Assembly: GCA_028015205.1 (NCBI GenBank)
Contig: CM051512.1
Span: forward strand, 5,516,755-5,580,754
Reading direction: 5' to 3'
Length of the DNA stretch: 64,000 nucleotides
From: Mytilisepta virgata
Taxonomy: Eukaryota > Mollusca > Bivalvia > Mytilida > Mytilidae
This document shows positions 1 through 13,898 of the stretch, in pieces. The notes under the pieces are model-generated. The model searched no databases. It was not told the origin of the DNA and worked only from the letters and a program-made list of their open reading frames with translations. The first letter of the stretch is position 1. Every line of letters starts with the position of its first letter. A program made the translations under genes and the position numbers.

Positions 1-916
1 TATAACATAGCTATTTCAGTTCAAACAAACACAATCAACTCAAAAATAACATTTCTAAATTAAATGAATGAGAAGTAATGTACAACAAGTTCTAAATGAT
101 CTCTCTCATTCAAAATGTACCATCGTAGAACATTTGATAATAATAAAACATCACCCTGTTTCCTAGCCCATATCATACCGTCTCCTTAGTCATTGCTTGC
201 ACAATGACAATTTGTATGTGCATCTGTTGAAATTTTCTGTTGATAAATTTTGTTGAAAGAATTTAAGGGTTTTAACTCCCGCAAGCAAAATGTACCTGAA
301 CATTTGTTTAATAAAAAACAAAATGGATAAAAGGAAAGATCAACAATGATTTACCAATCAATCATCACTACCCAAGACAGGACCCCCGACAAAAAATAAC
401 CTAAAAGAGCATAAAACACAAACATACATACTACAGACATGACAGAGTCAGGATAGTCTGACTTGGTACAAACACTAAACTGTGGTAGGATTAAACCGAT
501 TTTAAGTTAACCTCCCTCTTATCTATGTGACAATGTGGTTTATCGGCAATTCGTACATATTTCCTTTGATCTTTTTGCCTAATATTTTTGAGTGTCACAT
601 ACAGGCTGTATCACTTAAAATATTAGGCAATACATTGTGTGGCGTAATGCGGAGGGATCTACTTATCTGATCGTCCAATGAAAATGAATTACGGAAATTA
701 TCAATGACAAGTCATCAATCACGCAAATAGTAAATATTTTCCTTTCCCATTCACTGTCAAGAATGTGTTTCAAAATGATGTCACGCGCCAATGATTGGTC
801 AACTGCATTACAAACTTCTTCTGCTATGAAAAATAGTGCATATGAAAATTAGTTGAAAAAGTGATATTTTTCAGAAAAAAAAATGAATTACCAATAAACA
901 GAATAAAAGGTATTTC

Positions 917-1011
917 CGTTTTTGATACTGACTATATATCATGTGGAATATCTAAACTCGCTCTTCGGGCAGGTCTAGATACTCCACATGATATAGTCAG
1001 TATCAAAAACG
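917..1011. repeat. Long hairpin (inverted repeat)
   Basis: Arms of about 36 bp (left begins cgtttttgatactgactata; right ends tagtcagtatcaaaaacg) flank a 20-25 base loop containing ctcttcgggcagg. A near-perfect foldback, probably a small MITE. Confidence 0.7.
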
Positions 1012-1380
1012 AAACTACCTATTATTCTATATGTATACAAAATACTATAAAAACCGATACAGTATGATTACCAACATAATGGCCACTTGCTAGGGTTGCT
1101 TGATTCTACTGCTTACAATGTAACGATTATTGGCTTCCAAAGACAGGAGAATATATTATAAATTCCAACGCTGTTTTAAAAACATCAAATGCAGTAATTT
1201 CATTGGTTAACAGCAAATTTCGGTAAAAAGTTTATAACTTGATAAATTCCTTTCATGATGTCGTGCATATGAATACCTACGAATGCAATATATTTCATGA
1301 GGAAAATGTTAATTTCAAATGGAAAACGTCAAATTTCTGCATTACTTTGAAATTATAAGTAATAAATGTTATTTTTCGGA

Positions 1381-1487
1381 ATTTATCGATGTGTAAACTC
1401 GGGCTTATCACTAACAAACTTTGCATAAAGTCCTTCAGACTTTACTTAGTTTGTGAGTGAATCGCCTGAGTTTACACATTGATAAAT
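1381..1487. repeat. Foldback repeat, copy 1
   Basis: Arms atttatcgatgtgtaaactc and gagtttacacattgataaat, with inner pairs actaacaaactt / aagtttgtgagt. The same family recurs in weaker form at 16131-16240. Confidence 0.65.
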
Positions 1488-2480
1488 TCCTTCAAAATAA
1501 CCTTCATTACTATAAGGATATTCCAGAAACACACAGTGTACACAAGAAATTTTGTATATGTCAGAGTTAGTATTAAAAGTTGGGATGATTTTCATAAAAA
1601 TTATCAAATTAAGTCAGCTTCTCAAATAAAACACTAAAACTTCATAACTTTAATAAGAAATGTATTGTCCTATTAATATGAATTAAAACATCCATAATTC
1701 TATTTTGTTTAACATGTTAAACATTATGTAGAAATAAAATTGTGTAAATTAATAAATTTATCACAGACAAATCGTTACACAACAGACAATTCAATACACA
1801 TTTACATAATTTAGTCCAGACAACAAATAAATGTTTTAATACAGAGTATCATGATTATCAAATTTTCTACAATATGATATTTAAATATCATATTAAATTT
1901 ATGTTTACAATCGTCTAAAGTCTCATGTCATCACAGGTTAGTACAGTAAAACAAAGAACATCTCTGTTCATAACATTCTTTCATACACTTATCATAAATA
2001 TTGTTAATGGATTTCACAGGCGAAATTTTTTTTATTATGTTCATAATTCAGCATTTATTCTGCAAACACTGCTTATGGTATGAACCAAACGCTGGAATCC
2101 ATACCATATAATCAAGAATGAAACCCAGGACAAAAAAAAAAAAAAAACAGAAATTTTGTGCAACATTCCAGTGAGGCTGTGCTCAATATGTTAGTTTTGT
2201 TTACCATAATCTCAAGTCTCAGGTGAGTACAGTCAAATGAACGAATATGAAAATGAAAATAATATTATACAATCATATTTAATTAAAGAACCTTTGTGAG
2301 CACGCTCACATACCCCACGTCTTCATATTGTCACTGGAGAAACAAAATCTCACTTCACAAGTAAAATGAACACAATCAAATGCTTACCTTCACATATTTA
2401 TCCTAATTTGAATGGCAGCATATTGGGAAATTTAAATTCCAAGCGAGAGTAGTCAACAGTAATAGTATAGTGAGGCAAAT

Positions 2481-3790
2481 AAGTTCAAAGGGGTGTAACT
2501 CCTAGAAAAAAAATTGAATCGTAATTTCCTGTCGACATGCACATCTACGTAGTATGTCCTTATTATCTGAAAAGGTTTCATAAAATTCTGTTGTGTGGTT
2601 TGAGAGGAGTTGCGATGACAAACTGTTGCAGTAGTACATTAAAGTAAATTAGTTCAAAGGGGCGTAACTCCTAGAAAAAAAATTGAATCGTAATTTCCTG
2701 TCGATATGCACATCTACGTAGTATGTCCTTATTATCTGAAAAGGTTTCATGAAATTCTGTTGTGTGGTTTGAGAGGAGTTGCGATGACAAACTGTTGCAG
2801 TAGTACATTAAAGTAAATAAGTTCAAAGGGGCGTAACTCCTAGAAAAAAAATTGAATCGTAATTTCCTGTCGATATGCACATCTACGTAGTATGTCCTTA
2901 TTATCTGAAAAGGTTTCATGAAATTCTGTTGTGTGGTTTGAGAGGAGTTGCGATGACAAACTGTTGCAGTAGTACATTAAAGTAAATTAGTTCAAAGGGG
3001 CGTAACTCCTAGAAAAAAAATTGAATCGTAATTTCCTGTCGATATGCACATCTACGTAGTATGTCCTTATTATCTGAAAAGGTTTCATGAATTTCTGTTG
3101 TGTGGTTTGAGAGGAGTTGCGATGACAAACTGTTGCAGTAGTACATTAAAGTAAATAAGTTCAAAGGGGCGTAACTCCTAGAAAAAAAATTGAATCGAAA
3201 TTTCCTGTCGATATGCACATCTACGTAGTATGTCCTTATTATCTAAAAAGGTTTCATGAAATTCTGTTGTGTGGTTTGAGAGGAGTTGCGATGACAAACT
3301 GTTGCAGTAGTACATTAAAGTAAATTAGTTCAAAGGGGCGTAACTCCTAGAAAAAAAATTGAATCGTAATTTCCTGTCGATATGCACATCTACGTAGTAT
3401 GTCCTTATTATCTGAAAAGGTTTCATGAATTTCTGTTGTGTGGTTTGAGAGGAGTTGCGATGACAAACTGTTGCAGTAGTACATTAAAGTAAATAAGTTC
3501 AAAGGGGTGTAACTCCTAGAAAAAAAATTGAATCGCAATTTCCTGTCGATATGCACATCTACGTAGTATGCCCTTATTATCTGAAAAGGTTTCATGAAAT
3601 TCTGTTGTGTGGTTTGAGAGGAGTTGCGATGACAAACTGTTGTAGTAGTACATTAAAGTATATAAGTTCAAAGGGGTGTAACTCCTAGAAAAAAAATTGA
3701 AACCCAATTTCCTGTCGATATGCACAACTACATAGTATGTCCTTATTATCTAATAAATATGAAAGCAATCCGTCAAGCGGTTACAGAGGA
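2481..3790. repeat. 169-bp tandem repeat, eight copies
   Basis: Units start near 2482, 2651, 2820, 2989, 3158, 3327, 3496 and 3665, exactly 169 bp apart. Copies 1-7 differ at only a few positions; copy 8 diverges after about 100 bp. Each unit carries aaaggggcgtaactcc. The minus-strand open frames of 69-82 codons here are repeat shadows: 169 is not a multiple of three, and stops recur once per unit or two. Confidence 0.9.
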
Positions 3791-3810
3791 GTTGCAGTGA
3801 CAAGAACAGG

Positions 3811-3857
3811 ACTGACGGACGGACTGACGGACGGACGGACGGACTGACGGACAGACG

Positions 3858-3870
<13 letters not shown>
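3811..3870. repeat. ACGG-type microsatellite
   Basis: Imperfect run of gacggacggact / gacggacggac units at the right side of the Helitron-like element. Confidence 0.8.
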
Positions 3871-3893
<23 letters not shown>

Positions 3894-3915
3894 TCGTTGC
3901 GTGGGGTATAATAAA

Positions 3916-6900
3916 ATATAATTTTCAACAAATACTAGAATTATTTCAACGATACTAAAATGGACATAAGATCAGAGTAAGGTTTGGTTTAATTGGTTTA
4001 ACACCACCTTTAACACATGTTGTTATATCATGCAGCCAGTTTTTATTCATGCAGGATGACAGAGTACACAATGAGAACCACTGACCTTTGGTAGGAAGAC
4101 TCAATCCCTGTGGAAAAGTCAAAGTCAAACCTCCAAATGAGTTGGTTTCAAACTTATGTAAATTCAGTATTTATTTCTTTAAATATCTACACCACTAAAG
4201 CTATCAAGGCTCAAACTGCACAACAAAAATGAGCATCTACACTACTACATCCACTCAAATATTTCTGTCTCGTTAAAATTGTGATTGTCACTTAATTATT
4301 AAAATTGCTCGTCTGTTGAATACTGGTATATCATATCTAATTGAATATGCAAAATAAAAATAATGCTTTGAAAGACTAGAGGCTCCTAGGAGCATGTATC
4401 TCTTAACTGGATTTATGTTGTCCATAAAGTGATCTAAACAACATCATAAAATAATCCCTGACCAATAGATTCATGTAAATGTTACTCTGACATAAAAAAA
4501 AGAATAAAAATCTTTGTTTGAAGTTTGCAGTGGTATATAATTAGCTCATAAACACATGAAATATGAGCCATTATATATAAATATGCATATCTTTTTTTTT
4601 AACTAAATACATCTACATGTTTGAATCTATCTTTTATACATGTCATTTACTTGTAGATAAATTTGCTACATGTGTCTTAAATGTGAAATTGTGTTAACCA
4701 CAATTAATTTGGAAATAATGTCTAGATTAAAATGTCTAGAAGGCGGTACAGGGTTAATTTCGTGCAACGTTTTTGGCATTTTTTCTTTCCCGTGTGACCG
4801 TGCTGAATGTCATTATTCAATGTTTGTCATGCAAATTGAGAAAATGCAACATGCAAGCCAATTTTTTATTTTTCTTTCATTGTGAATGACATTTTTATTT
4901 TTCGTTCGCACCTGTCCATATTCCCCCTGTACAACCTTCTGTCTATATTGAAATATATGAACAGAGATAAACAATTTTTTTTTCTAAATTACCTATATCA
5001 ACACGTACATGTACAATCGTACATCCACATGAAGTAATTAATAATCAACAACGATAACATTCATTAGGTAGCACTATAGTAAATCTAGCTCTTTAAAATC
5101 TTTCAAAATAGTTATGTATATATTCACATAAACAACATATCACATTTTTCAGATTTAAATAAAACACAAACTGTACATCATATCTGTTATAATGAAGAAA
5201 TACAAAATGTTTCACATAAAAATGTATGAAGGAAGAAATTTATTTTATTTCATTTATTTATTCAATTGTCTTTGGTACTGTCTTTAGTATTTGAAAAGAA
5301 GATTTATCTACATATTGGATGAGATTGGTTTTGAAATTAATATATAATGTTAAAGAATATAATAAATTATATTTAAGATGAGATTTCATAATTTTACAAA
5401 ACATTTAAGCAGTTTTCATCCAAGGATCGAGTCTAATCCTCTAAAGTGTCAAATATAATTTTTATAGTGAAAACAGTCTATGTATATCTTTGTTCTTTCA
5501 GTAATCTCATATCAATATAACTTATGAGATCATTACGATTTGATAAATAAGTTAACTACATGTATTAAATATTAATGCCTCTAAAAATACATTATTAAAA
5601 TGCCTGATTAAAAATTTACCTTTTATAAAGATATGGTTTTGGCAGTACTTGGCACCAACATTCATATATTATATATTGAGTACTTGTCACCCAACCACCA
5701 GACAAAAAAATCAATGATATGTATTTTACAACTTCTTGTTGTTCGCATTTAGCCGAAGTTTTGGTACTAGAAATAAGTTTGAAAAGAAAAAGAAATAGGT
5801 TGGACTTTGTATAAATGCATTATTTTCACAACCATGATTTTTACTTCTCAAAAGTACACATTAAATTATTAAATATCACAGCTGTGGTTAATTTTCTACA
5901 AATACATATTTGCATGTCCTTATCTGGTTTCATCAAAGGAGATGGTATGATCTGAGCCATTTTTTGGCCCCATCTGACATAAAAATTAAAATTAAGATTT
6001 CAAATTAGAATTTGTATTATTTTTATTGTATAATGATTGAACTTTTAAAATCTATCAAACATTGTAAAAAAATCCTTCCCATGATGCAACTCATCTTCTA
6101 AATCACGAATTTTAAGAAAATTGAGTGTTTTCACAGTAGATTTTGGTCAGAACAACTATGAGCAACAGCCTTGCCCAAAAATACTGTTTTAATATTTGAC
6201 AGCATATTGCAGCTATTACAGCAATTTCTTGTTGAAAACAAAACACGTTCCTTAAAATACAACATTTTAAGAGTACTTAATGATATCTGAGAGTAGGTAT
6301 TTTATTACCTTTTGATTTTGGAATTCAAGGGGTCAAATATCAGGCCAAATCATTCTATGTACTTGGTGTTAATGGGATATCAATTTTTTTTTCAACCGTG
6401 TACTAAAATATTTGGAGACAGAACAATAAAATCAATAGGAAATGCCCATATAAAAAATTCATTTTTTAAATGTCCTATCACAATTTTAAGTCTTTTATTG
6501 TTGCTTAAGATAACTTTTATCAACCAATTATATGACATTAGAATCAATCATTGAAAAACATAATCAAAACACGTGTTACCATCTGTGCAATATTTTCAAG
6601 TTGTATCTTTGATTGTTTGCTGAATCCACTTCCATTCTCCTGTTGAGTTGAAATATTTCCATAATCACTGGGTTTTTGACAATATTGATCTTGAGGGAAA
6701 ATATCAGGAAGGATCACCAAACTGGGCTAAGTCGGCGAAAAAGTCGCAGTCTGAATGATGAAATCTCCCCAAGTGTATCCAAAAGGCAAATCAGAAGTTG
6801 CTCTATGATTTCTTATTTCAGTTCAGGTTACCATTTTGTCCAAAATCACATTAACGGTAAGAAAAAAGAAAATCTTTTGATAAAATATTCCCAAACGTTT

Positions 6901-7113
6901 GTTACAATGGAAAAGTCACTTCTCCCTAAAATTCTGAAGTGTGGTGGTGACCGCTGAATATCATACATGATTTTTGGATTATTTTCTTCACAGATAAATA
7001 TACAACAAAAAATTTTACACTACAGTCCTGCTGAGATCAACATAATAAATTACAATTATCAAATTTCTTTTCTTTATCACAGTCAGTCTTACTGTTCTCA
7101 GAAATACCATATT
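3916..7113. other. Non-coding, downstream of transporter copy A
   Basis: AT-rich with no coding potential recognised. A fragment of the actagaggctcctaggagc repeat lies at about 4375-4410. A minus-strand AATAAA at 6494-6499, about 615 nt past the copy A stop, is a possible poly(A) signal. Confidence 0.5.
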
Positions 7114-7314
7114 TCACATTTCCGTGTCGACATTATTTTGTGGTGGATACGTTGACAGGATATCATCCTCCTCGTCATCATCAATCAACTTGTCCGATAA
7201 AAGAGGTGTTGTTTCTTCAACAATGATTTCGATAGAATTTGAACGGTCTTTATGCCAGGATTTCAGTGTGCAACATTTTGTATCATACAGCCATGATATT
7301 AACAGGAGTGGAAT
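7114..7314 (-). CDS. Copy A exon 13: end of TM12, cytosolic tail, stop
   Basis: 201 nt including TGA at 7114-7116, residues 557-622. Starts IPLLLISWLYD, then a Lys/His-rich stretch, the acidic dileucine EETTPLLSD, an acidic patch (DDDEEDD) and a short end (DTEM). The dileucine matches the [DE]xxxL[LI] sorting pattern expected of an endolysosomal or vesicular protein. Confidence 0.88.
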   Translation of the reverse strand: MPLLLISWLYDTKCCTLKSWHKDRSNSIEIIVEETTPLLSDKLIDDDEEDDILSTYPPQNNVDTEM

Positions 7315-10300
7315 CTGAAGAAAAAAAAATGCTATGCTTCTATTTATTTTTAGTTTTGGCCTATTTAAACCACATATTATTTGTGCTTGTCCCAAGTCAT
7401 GTAAATTATGGTCACTGGAATTTATCATCTATTTAATTGATTTCTTTGGTTTCTCCACTTTATATGATGACTGGATACAGTGTTGTTTCCACTGAGTCAT
7501 ACATTTGGTTATTTTGTCTAGGCCACTTAGAGATCACCACATGGTGTGTTGTTTCCCACTCATAGAAGATCGTGTGGCAACCTAGATATCTATTTTTTGT
7601 CAGTTAGGTTTGGAGATAAGATGTTGTCTAGACATATTACTCCATAATCCCCTTTTTATGATGAATATGAAAAATGTAAGCTTTGTAAACTGGTTTGTTA
7701 TTTTTTAAAATAATCAAAATCAACTCATATGGTTTTACACAAGTTTGTAAATATCAATTTATTTTCAAAGATGACAGAAATCAGAAATCTGTCAAGTTCG
7801 TTACCGAGGCAATCAACATTTACCCAAGTCTTTGTTTCATTTTTTTTATGCAAGATGTGCAGATGTTTAAGTGAATGTTTCCAAAAATGTAAAAAGACAA
7901 ACATCAAAGTTTATAAATTAAAATACATAAATGTTTATCAAATGTCTACCATTACATACCATCGCCAAACAAGCACCTGCTGTGACAGTACAACAAAATG
8001 GAAAGCCATGAAAATCTAACAAAACACCTCCAAGAGTTGGCCCAAGAAAATCTCTAAAAGGAAGTACATTGGAAAATATTAATTCCTTTTATAAAAATAA
8101 TTACTTATTGCCTTTTATGTTATCTGTGTGCAATTGACTGATTTTGCATAAAAAATGACATAAGCACAAATAATGTGAACTCATTGAATACTTTTGTTTC
8201 TAAAAATTCGAAGAATGTTGACGTTTAATAAAACGTTATATAACCTTTAGTTTTTGTTATTTAAAACACACACATAATTGCAGTAAAGACTTTTTTTCAT
8301 GAAAAAATGAAGCTGAAGAAGTATATGGGACAGAATTTTTAGTAACCGGAACAGCGAAATTAAAGGAAAAGTTAATTTTCCCTGAAGGAGTTGAAACCTT
8401 GTTAAACATTGTTAAACAGAATACAAATTTATCAATTGAACACAAATATCTTAAATTGTGTCACTGTCAAAGTATATGTAGTTATTAAAACTTATATATT
8501 TTAACTTACCCAAAAGCATACATTGATCCCCATGTACCAGCTACCAAGCCATACATACCAAGGTCATCATCGAAGCCTAATTCTCTGTAAAAATATAAAC
8601 GTTGGGTAAAATGGTTAAAACATCTACTGTACATGTTCTTTAAATTCATTTTTTTGAGGTTCAGTGAAAATATGATATTAAAGGTACCGAATTAAGCGGT
8701 TTTTTTAAATTTTATTTTGACAATACAGTCAACGGTCAATCTTGAACACATTTAAATTGAAATTCCAGGTAACTCAAACAGATTTTTTGGAAACGTGATT
8801 TCAAGGAAGGGGGATACAGATTATGGAGACGGATACAAAAACATTTTTGGACATGTAGCAAATCACATGATTTCAAGGAAGGGGGATACAATAATTGACA
8901 AGGACATTTTGTAACCAATGGAAAGACAGTATTTTTAACAGAGTCGGGATAAATTCCCATGATGTATGCACATTAAAAACCTGTTTTTTTTTAAAATTCT
9001 TCTCATATCATTGGTAAATACCCAATACTTACTGAGCTATATTTACAAAAACATCAAATGTAGGGACTAACGCTGCACCAGCTGATACACCCAGCACTAT
9101 TAGACACACTATATTTAACCATAACTGACTGAAAAAAGAAATTTGAAAGAAGTTCTAACTTCTAATCTTAAAACATGACAGCAGATGACTACTTCTCAAT
9201 GGAAAACAAATTGATATAAAAATGCAATACTAACCAATGATGAAAGCAAGGTGGTCATGTGAAACAATACTCAAGTTATTTAACTGATACGTAAAGATTG
9301 GCAATTCTCAACATTCAAAAATTATGTAAATTGGAAAGAGCAAAATTTCAAAAAATCAATCTGTAATTAGTGGTTCCTAACAATGTTTCTGAATTTCAAA
9401 TCATTTGATATGACAATACTTAACTTATGACACAGAAACCTCAGTTTAGTCAATTTTTCACATTTCAAAGGGGGATAACTCAGAAATAATATATATGAAA
9501 TATAATAAATTAAAATTTATCTGTGTTTATTGGTCCCTAATGACATTTATAAATTCAAAATGATTTGGTAAAACAATACTCAAGTTACTGAACAGAAACC
9601 TCAGTTTTAGAAATTTGACACACTAAAAAGGGGCATAACTTGGAAAAGACAAAAGTCACATATGTCAAATTCGTCTTAAGCTGTGTTTAGTGGTCCCTAA
9701 CAATATAGCCAAATTTAAAATGATTTCATCAAGACTGACTAAAATATTGAAAGGTAACAAATTTTGGGATGTAATAATTGTACATACAAAGATAAAATGC
9801 CCATTGTGACTTTCTGCATACTTTTTCTTAACCTGATATTCTGTTTTTCTTCTTTTCCCTATCAGTACTGTTTTTTGCAATATGTATTTTCTAACTTACA
9901 ATACCTACTCATCTAACAAGTCTTGGAGACCAAGGATTTCTGATGGACCAAGGAACAACATACCAATGGCTGCTGCTGTGAATCCAGGTATCATTACAGC
10001 ACGGTTATCAGGCTGTCAAAAAAAAAAGATTTCTCAAAAAAAAACAAAAAAAAACAACCAATTCCTATTTTGTATATACTTTCTATTACATTGTATTTTC
10101 TAAAAAGCCTGCCAATGTGTTTTCCTTATGAATCTATATAACAACATTTTTTGTGATATAAAGGCAATGTATCTCTTATTTCATCAAACTATGGGGAACT
10201 TTATTTATCAGTATATTGAAAAACCAAAACATTTAAGAAACTAGAGGCTCCTAGTAGCCTTTATCGCTCGCCTTGATCCATCTTGATTGGCAGCCTAGAA

Positions 10301-13300
10301 CATTGTTGTCAAGCCAACTGGCTCACCTTTAAAATTTTTTTTTTTATATTTTATGTTTTTCATAGTCCGGGTTTTACAAATCCCGACCCTCACCACATGA
10401 CTAAGGTGTATTGGGGTATGTAAGTGCTAATAGAAAAACATTAAAAACTGACTATTACATTTTTCAGAAATTTTTAAATACTAAACAATTATATTCACAG
10501 GTTATGATTGATAAAAAAAAAAGTGCTATTTCACTCACGCTCTCATTCAGCTTTCATATCATCGGTAAATCTATATATAAACATTTGTTTAATCTGCTTA
10601 TGCAAGTTATCTTATTACAGTACATTGTAATTAAATTAGTAAGATAATTACGGAAATATGTGTCTAAGAGGGGTCCATCTTCTCTCAAAACTATAGTTTA
10701 CCCCCTATGTTCTATTTTTAGCCATGTTGGCCATGTTGGTTGGAAGGTCATCATAAACATTTTTTAAACTAGATACCCTAATAATGCTTGTGGCCAAGTT
10801 TGGTTCCATTTGACACAGTAGTTTCAGAGGAAAAGATTTTTGTTAAAGTTAACGGACGACGGACGCCAAGTGATGAGAATAGCTCACTTGATCCTTTGAA
10901 TTTTCTTCCTGTTTTTGTTTTATTTTCATTAATTTTGTTTTCATTTTATTTTTAAATTATTTTACTATCATGTTTTAATAATTTTTATTAATTTTGTTTT
11001 CATTTTTATAAAATATTTTTTATATATATATTATTTTTAATTTGTTTGGTATTTGGTTTTTTTTATCTTATATTACTTACTGACATTACTCTACTTGTAA
11101 AAAACTTCATCTTTCATTTGTTTTTACTACAGTGCTGAATTTTTTTCTTTCCCGATATACATGTATGTTCTTTGATCAAGGGAAAAATTCTACTTAATGT
11201 AAGCCACTTACACTTTTGTCAGCTAGCCACCCACATATTGGTGAAGATATAGCATAAAAAGCAGCCATCAACAAAAACAAAAGTCCTATAATATCTGGCT
11301 CCAAGTCAAACTGTAAAAAAATACAAAAAGAAATGTCCAAAAATATCTGTCTACAAGTAAAATGTAAAGGTCAAATGAAAAAAAAAACTCCATTTTTCAA
11401 GTAAGTTGTTTTTTCGTGTAATACTTGTATCAACACGTAACTTCCCTTACATGAATTGTTTCTTAAATTACACATCACCTTGAAGAAATCGAGTAGAAAT
11501 GGTGTAATATCAGGACATATTCTGCACTAATGACAGGAAATATTGACAGCTAGGTGTATTCTTAGACCACTAAATTTAATTATCAAAGCAAGATCGATGA
11601 CATCTTTTATAAATTTGATGTTCAAGTATAAATCGAAGCTATACTGTAATTAACAAAATGCTGAAAACTAATTACCGAGTGACTTAGGTGAGGTTCTAAT
11701 GTTGGATCCAGTACAGAATAAATCATTGCAGCTACAATTATAGCAAAACAATTAACGATTGTTTTAGATGACCTCATAAACACCAATAATGATGCTTTCG
11801 TTTCTGACTTCTTATTCTCATCTGTAAAATATACATGACAACATATAACACAATAAACTACATTGTAATTTCATATTCTGATGTTAATTCTAATTTAAGT
11901 CATTTTTATATGGGTTATCTCCACTTCAACCTGTCAAAAGAATTGAAATGTACGATCAGTTTCTAGTGCAATGAAAACAAATATGCCAAACTGTTTTTTT
12001 CTCTTCATCTTTGGCTGTTTTCAGGGTATCTCAGATGGGTTGAAGAAAAATTTTATTTGTTGTTCTCACTTGCTGATTGGTGGATGAGATTACCCTTCGA
12101 TAATCTGGATACTCGTTATGTAGAAATGTCAAAAAGCTACCTGTAACTTCTCCAATAATCTGTATAAAATAAAAATGTGTCTCCTAACAAGAACTTATAG
12201 CAAGGATTTTACAGGGATAATCAATGGGTCCATCAACAATATGGTTTCCAAATGTCGTTTTGGTATGTTCTGTCATATGAAAGAATTGAGAGGATGTGCA
12301 CCGAAATATGGGTCCATCAACAATATGGTTTCTAAATGTTGTTTTGGTATGTTCTGTCATATGAAAGAATTGAGAGAATGTGAAGCGAAATATTACTATT
12401 ACAGAAATTTAAAATTGATGAAAGGATAAGACACATATGATCTTACTTCACAAACAGCTGATAATTTCTACAGTCTCTACAGTTAATTTAATCCATCAAA
12501 TTTCTCGCCAAGGCTCAAAATTTGTTTTATTTTGTTTGTTTGGTTGGGATTTTATGCCATTTTCAGCATATCTGGCTATTTCGCAGCTTCCAGTTTTTGT
12601 TGGTGGAGGAAGCCGAAGTATCCGGAGAGAACCAAACCTTCAGTAGGAAAATTACCAACCCTTGTCAAGTAAGATCGGAGTAAAAATCGAAAGTATAAAC
12701 TACAGTATGATTCTTACCACTATGACTTGTATCATGAGGAATCAGCCAGAAATTGAATGGAACACACAAAAACATGAATCCACCAACTAATGTAAAAGGC
12801 ATCATAAATCCACCAGTCTGTAAAATTTAAACACACAAATTTGTATCCAGTATATCAACATCTAGAAATGTAGTGGATTGTGGGATATATTTTAAATTAT
12901 TATAACTCGGTTATGAATTCCAGAGTACAATTTGTCGTTGGTGTGATGTCTGTGAGTGTCCATAAAATTTTACATATGATTACGTCACACTTAGGAATTT
13001 TCTTAATCATAAGATTTTAAATTATTATAACTCGGTTATGAATTCCAGAGTACAATTTGTCGTTGGTGTGATGTCTGTGAGTGTCCATAAAATTTTACAT
13101 ATGATTACGTCACACTTAGGAATTTTCTTAATCATAAGATTCATTGTGAATCGGGGCCTTAACCTTGGATGAAAGAAGAAAACATGTTCTTCAATGAATT
13201 CTTATTGATAATTTATCTCCACATTTACTTGTTATTACAAAATGTACCAGACCTGATTTTTTCAAGTGGGAAAAAAGATCGGAATAAAGCAACTGCAATA

Positions 13301-13867
13301 AAAAAATATAGATTTCCAAAAGTAAGAAAAAAATAAGGTATGTTGTAGCGGTCACGGTGTTCTTTTTGCTATCTTTACTTATTTTGCAATATAAACCATT
13401 GGTTTGTTTGTATTTCTATTGATCGTTTTATTGAAATTATTAATTTTCGCTGATATTCATGTCCATAAATCGATTGCAGCATGATTGTTCAAATACAAAA
13501 AAAAAGGAAAAAAAAAAAGAAAATGAAACCATTAAATTCAACATGAAAACGTTTACATACATCTTGACATCAAACAAAAACTGATCCAATATCTCCCTAA
13601 GATGAACAAAATCTCGTCCAAAACTATTCTGAATTAGTCACATGTATGCAGTATTATTGAAAAAGTGTTGGTTAAAATGCTGCTGCAGGATACAATTTTG
13701 CATGAAACAAAATGAAGGTGATACCACATGTTTTACGGTAATTTTATGGTATGCTTAAATACTGTAATATTAAGGTACTCTCAAATTTGGCAATATTTAT
13801 CCAGAAGTTGGAAAAAATTATTACATAATTAAGATCAGGATATTTATTGTAATTAGTTGTGTGTGTG

Positions 13868-13898
<31 letters not shown>

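Larger units (their letters stand above)
1..2284. other. Non-coding, repeat debris and hairpins
   Basis: No gene was seen. About 325-500 is a dispersed repeat (text with aggatagtctgacttggtac) that recurs at 54505-54640 and 62115-62245. Two long hairpins are listed separately. The 207-nt open frame at 861 runs through one of them and is not considered real. Confidence 0.6.
2285..3915. mobile_element. Helitron-like non-autonomous element with tandem core
   Basis: The left end holds a small palindrome (gtgagcacgctcac) and ataccccacg. The right end holds cgtggggtat, its reverse complement, inside a hairpin (ccctccgcaacttcgttgcg). Between them lie eight 169-bp repeats and an ACGG/ACTG microsatellite (3811-3870). 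Left block, core repeats, ACGG microsatellite and right hairpin is the layout of bivalve pearl/HINE-type Helitron derivatives. No transposase or Rep/helicase frame is present. Confidence 0.6.

Noticed and set aside
2671..3725. Four minus-strand open frames of 69-82 codons with near-identical peptides
   Set aside because: They are translations of the 169-bp tandem repeat; the unit is not a multiple of three and the frames end at repeat boundaries.
2481..3790. CRISPR-like array
   Set aside because: The units are tandem with no spacers, in a eukaryotic genome.
7124..7436. Plus-strand frames opposite copy A exon 13
   Set aside because: Shadows of the real minus-strand exon, which has family similarity and splice sites.
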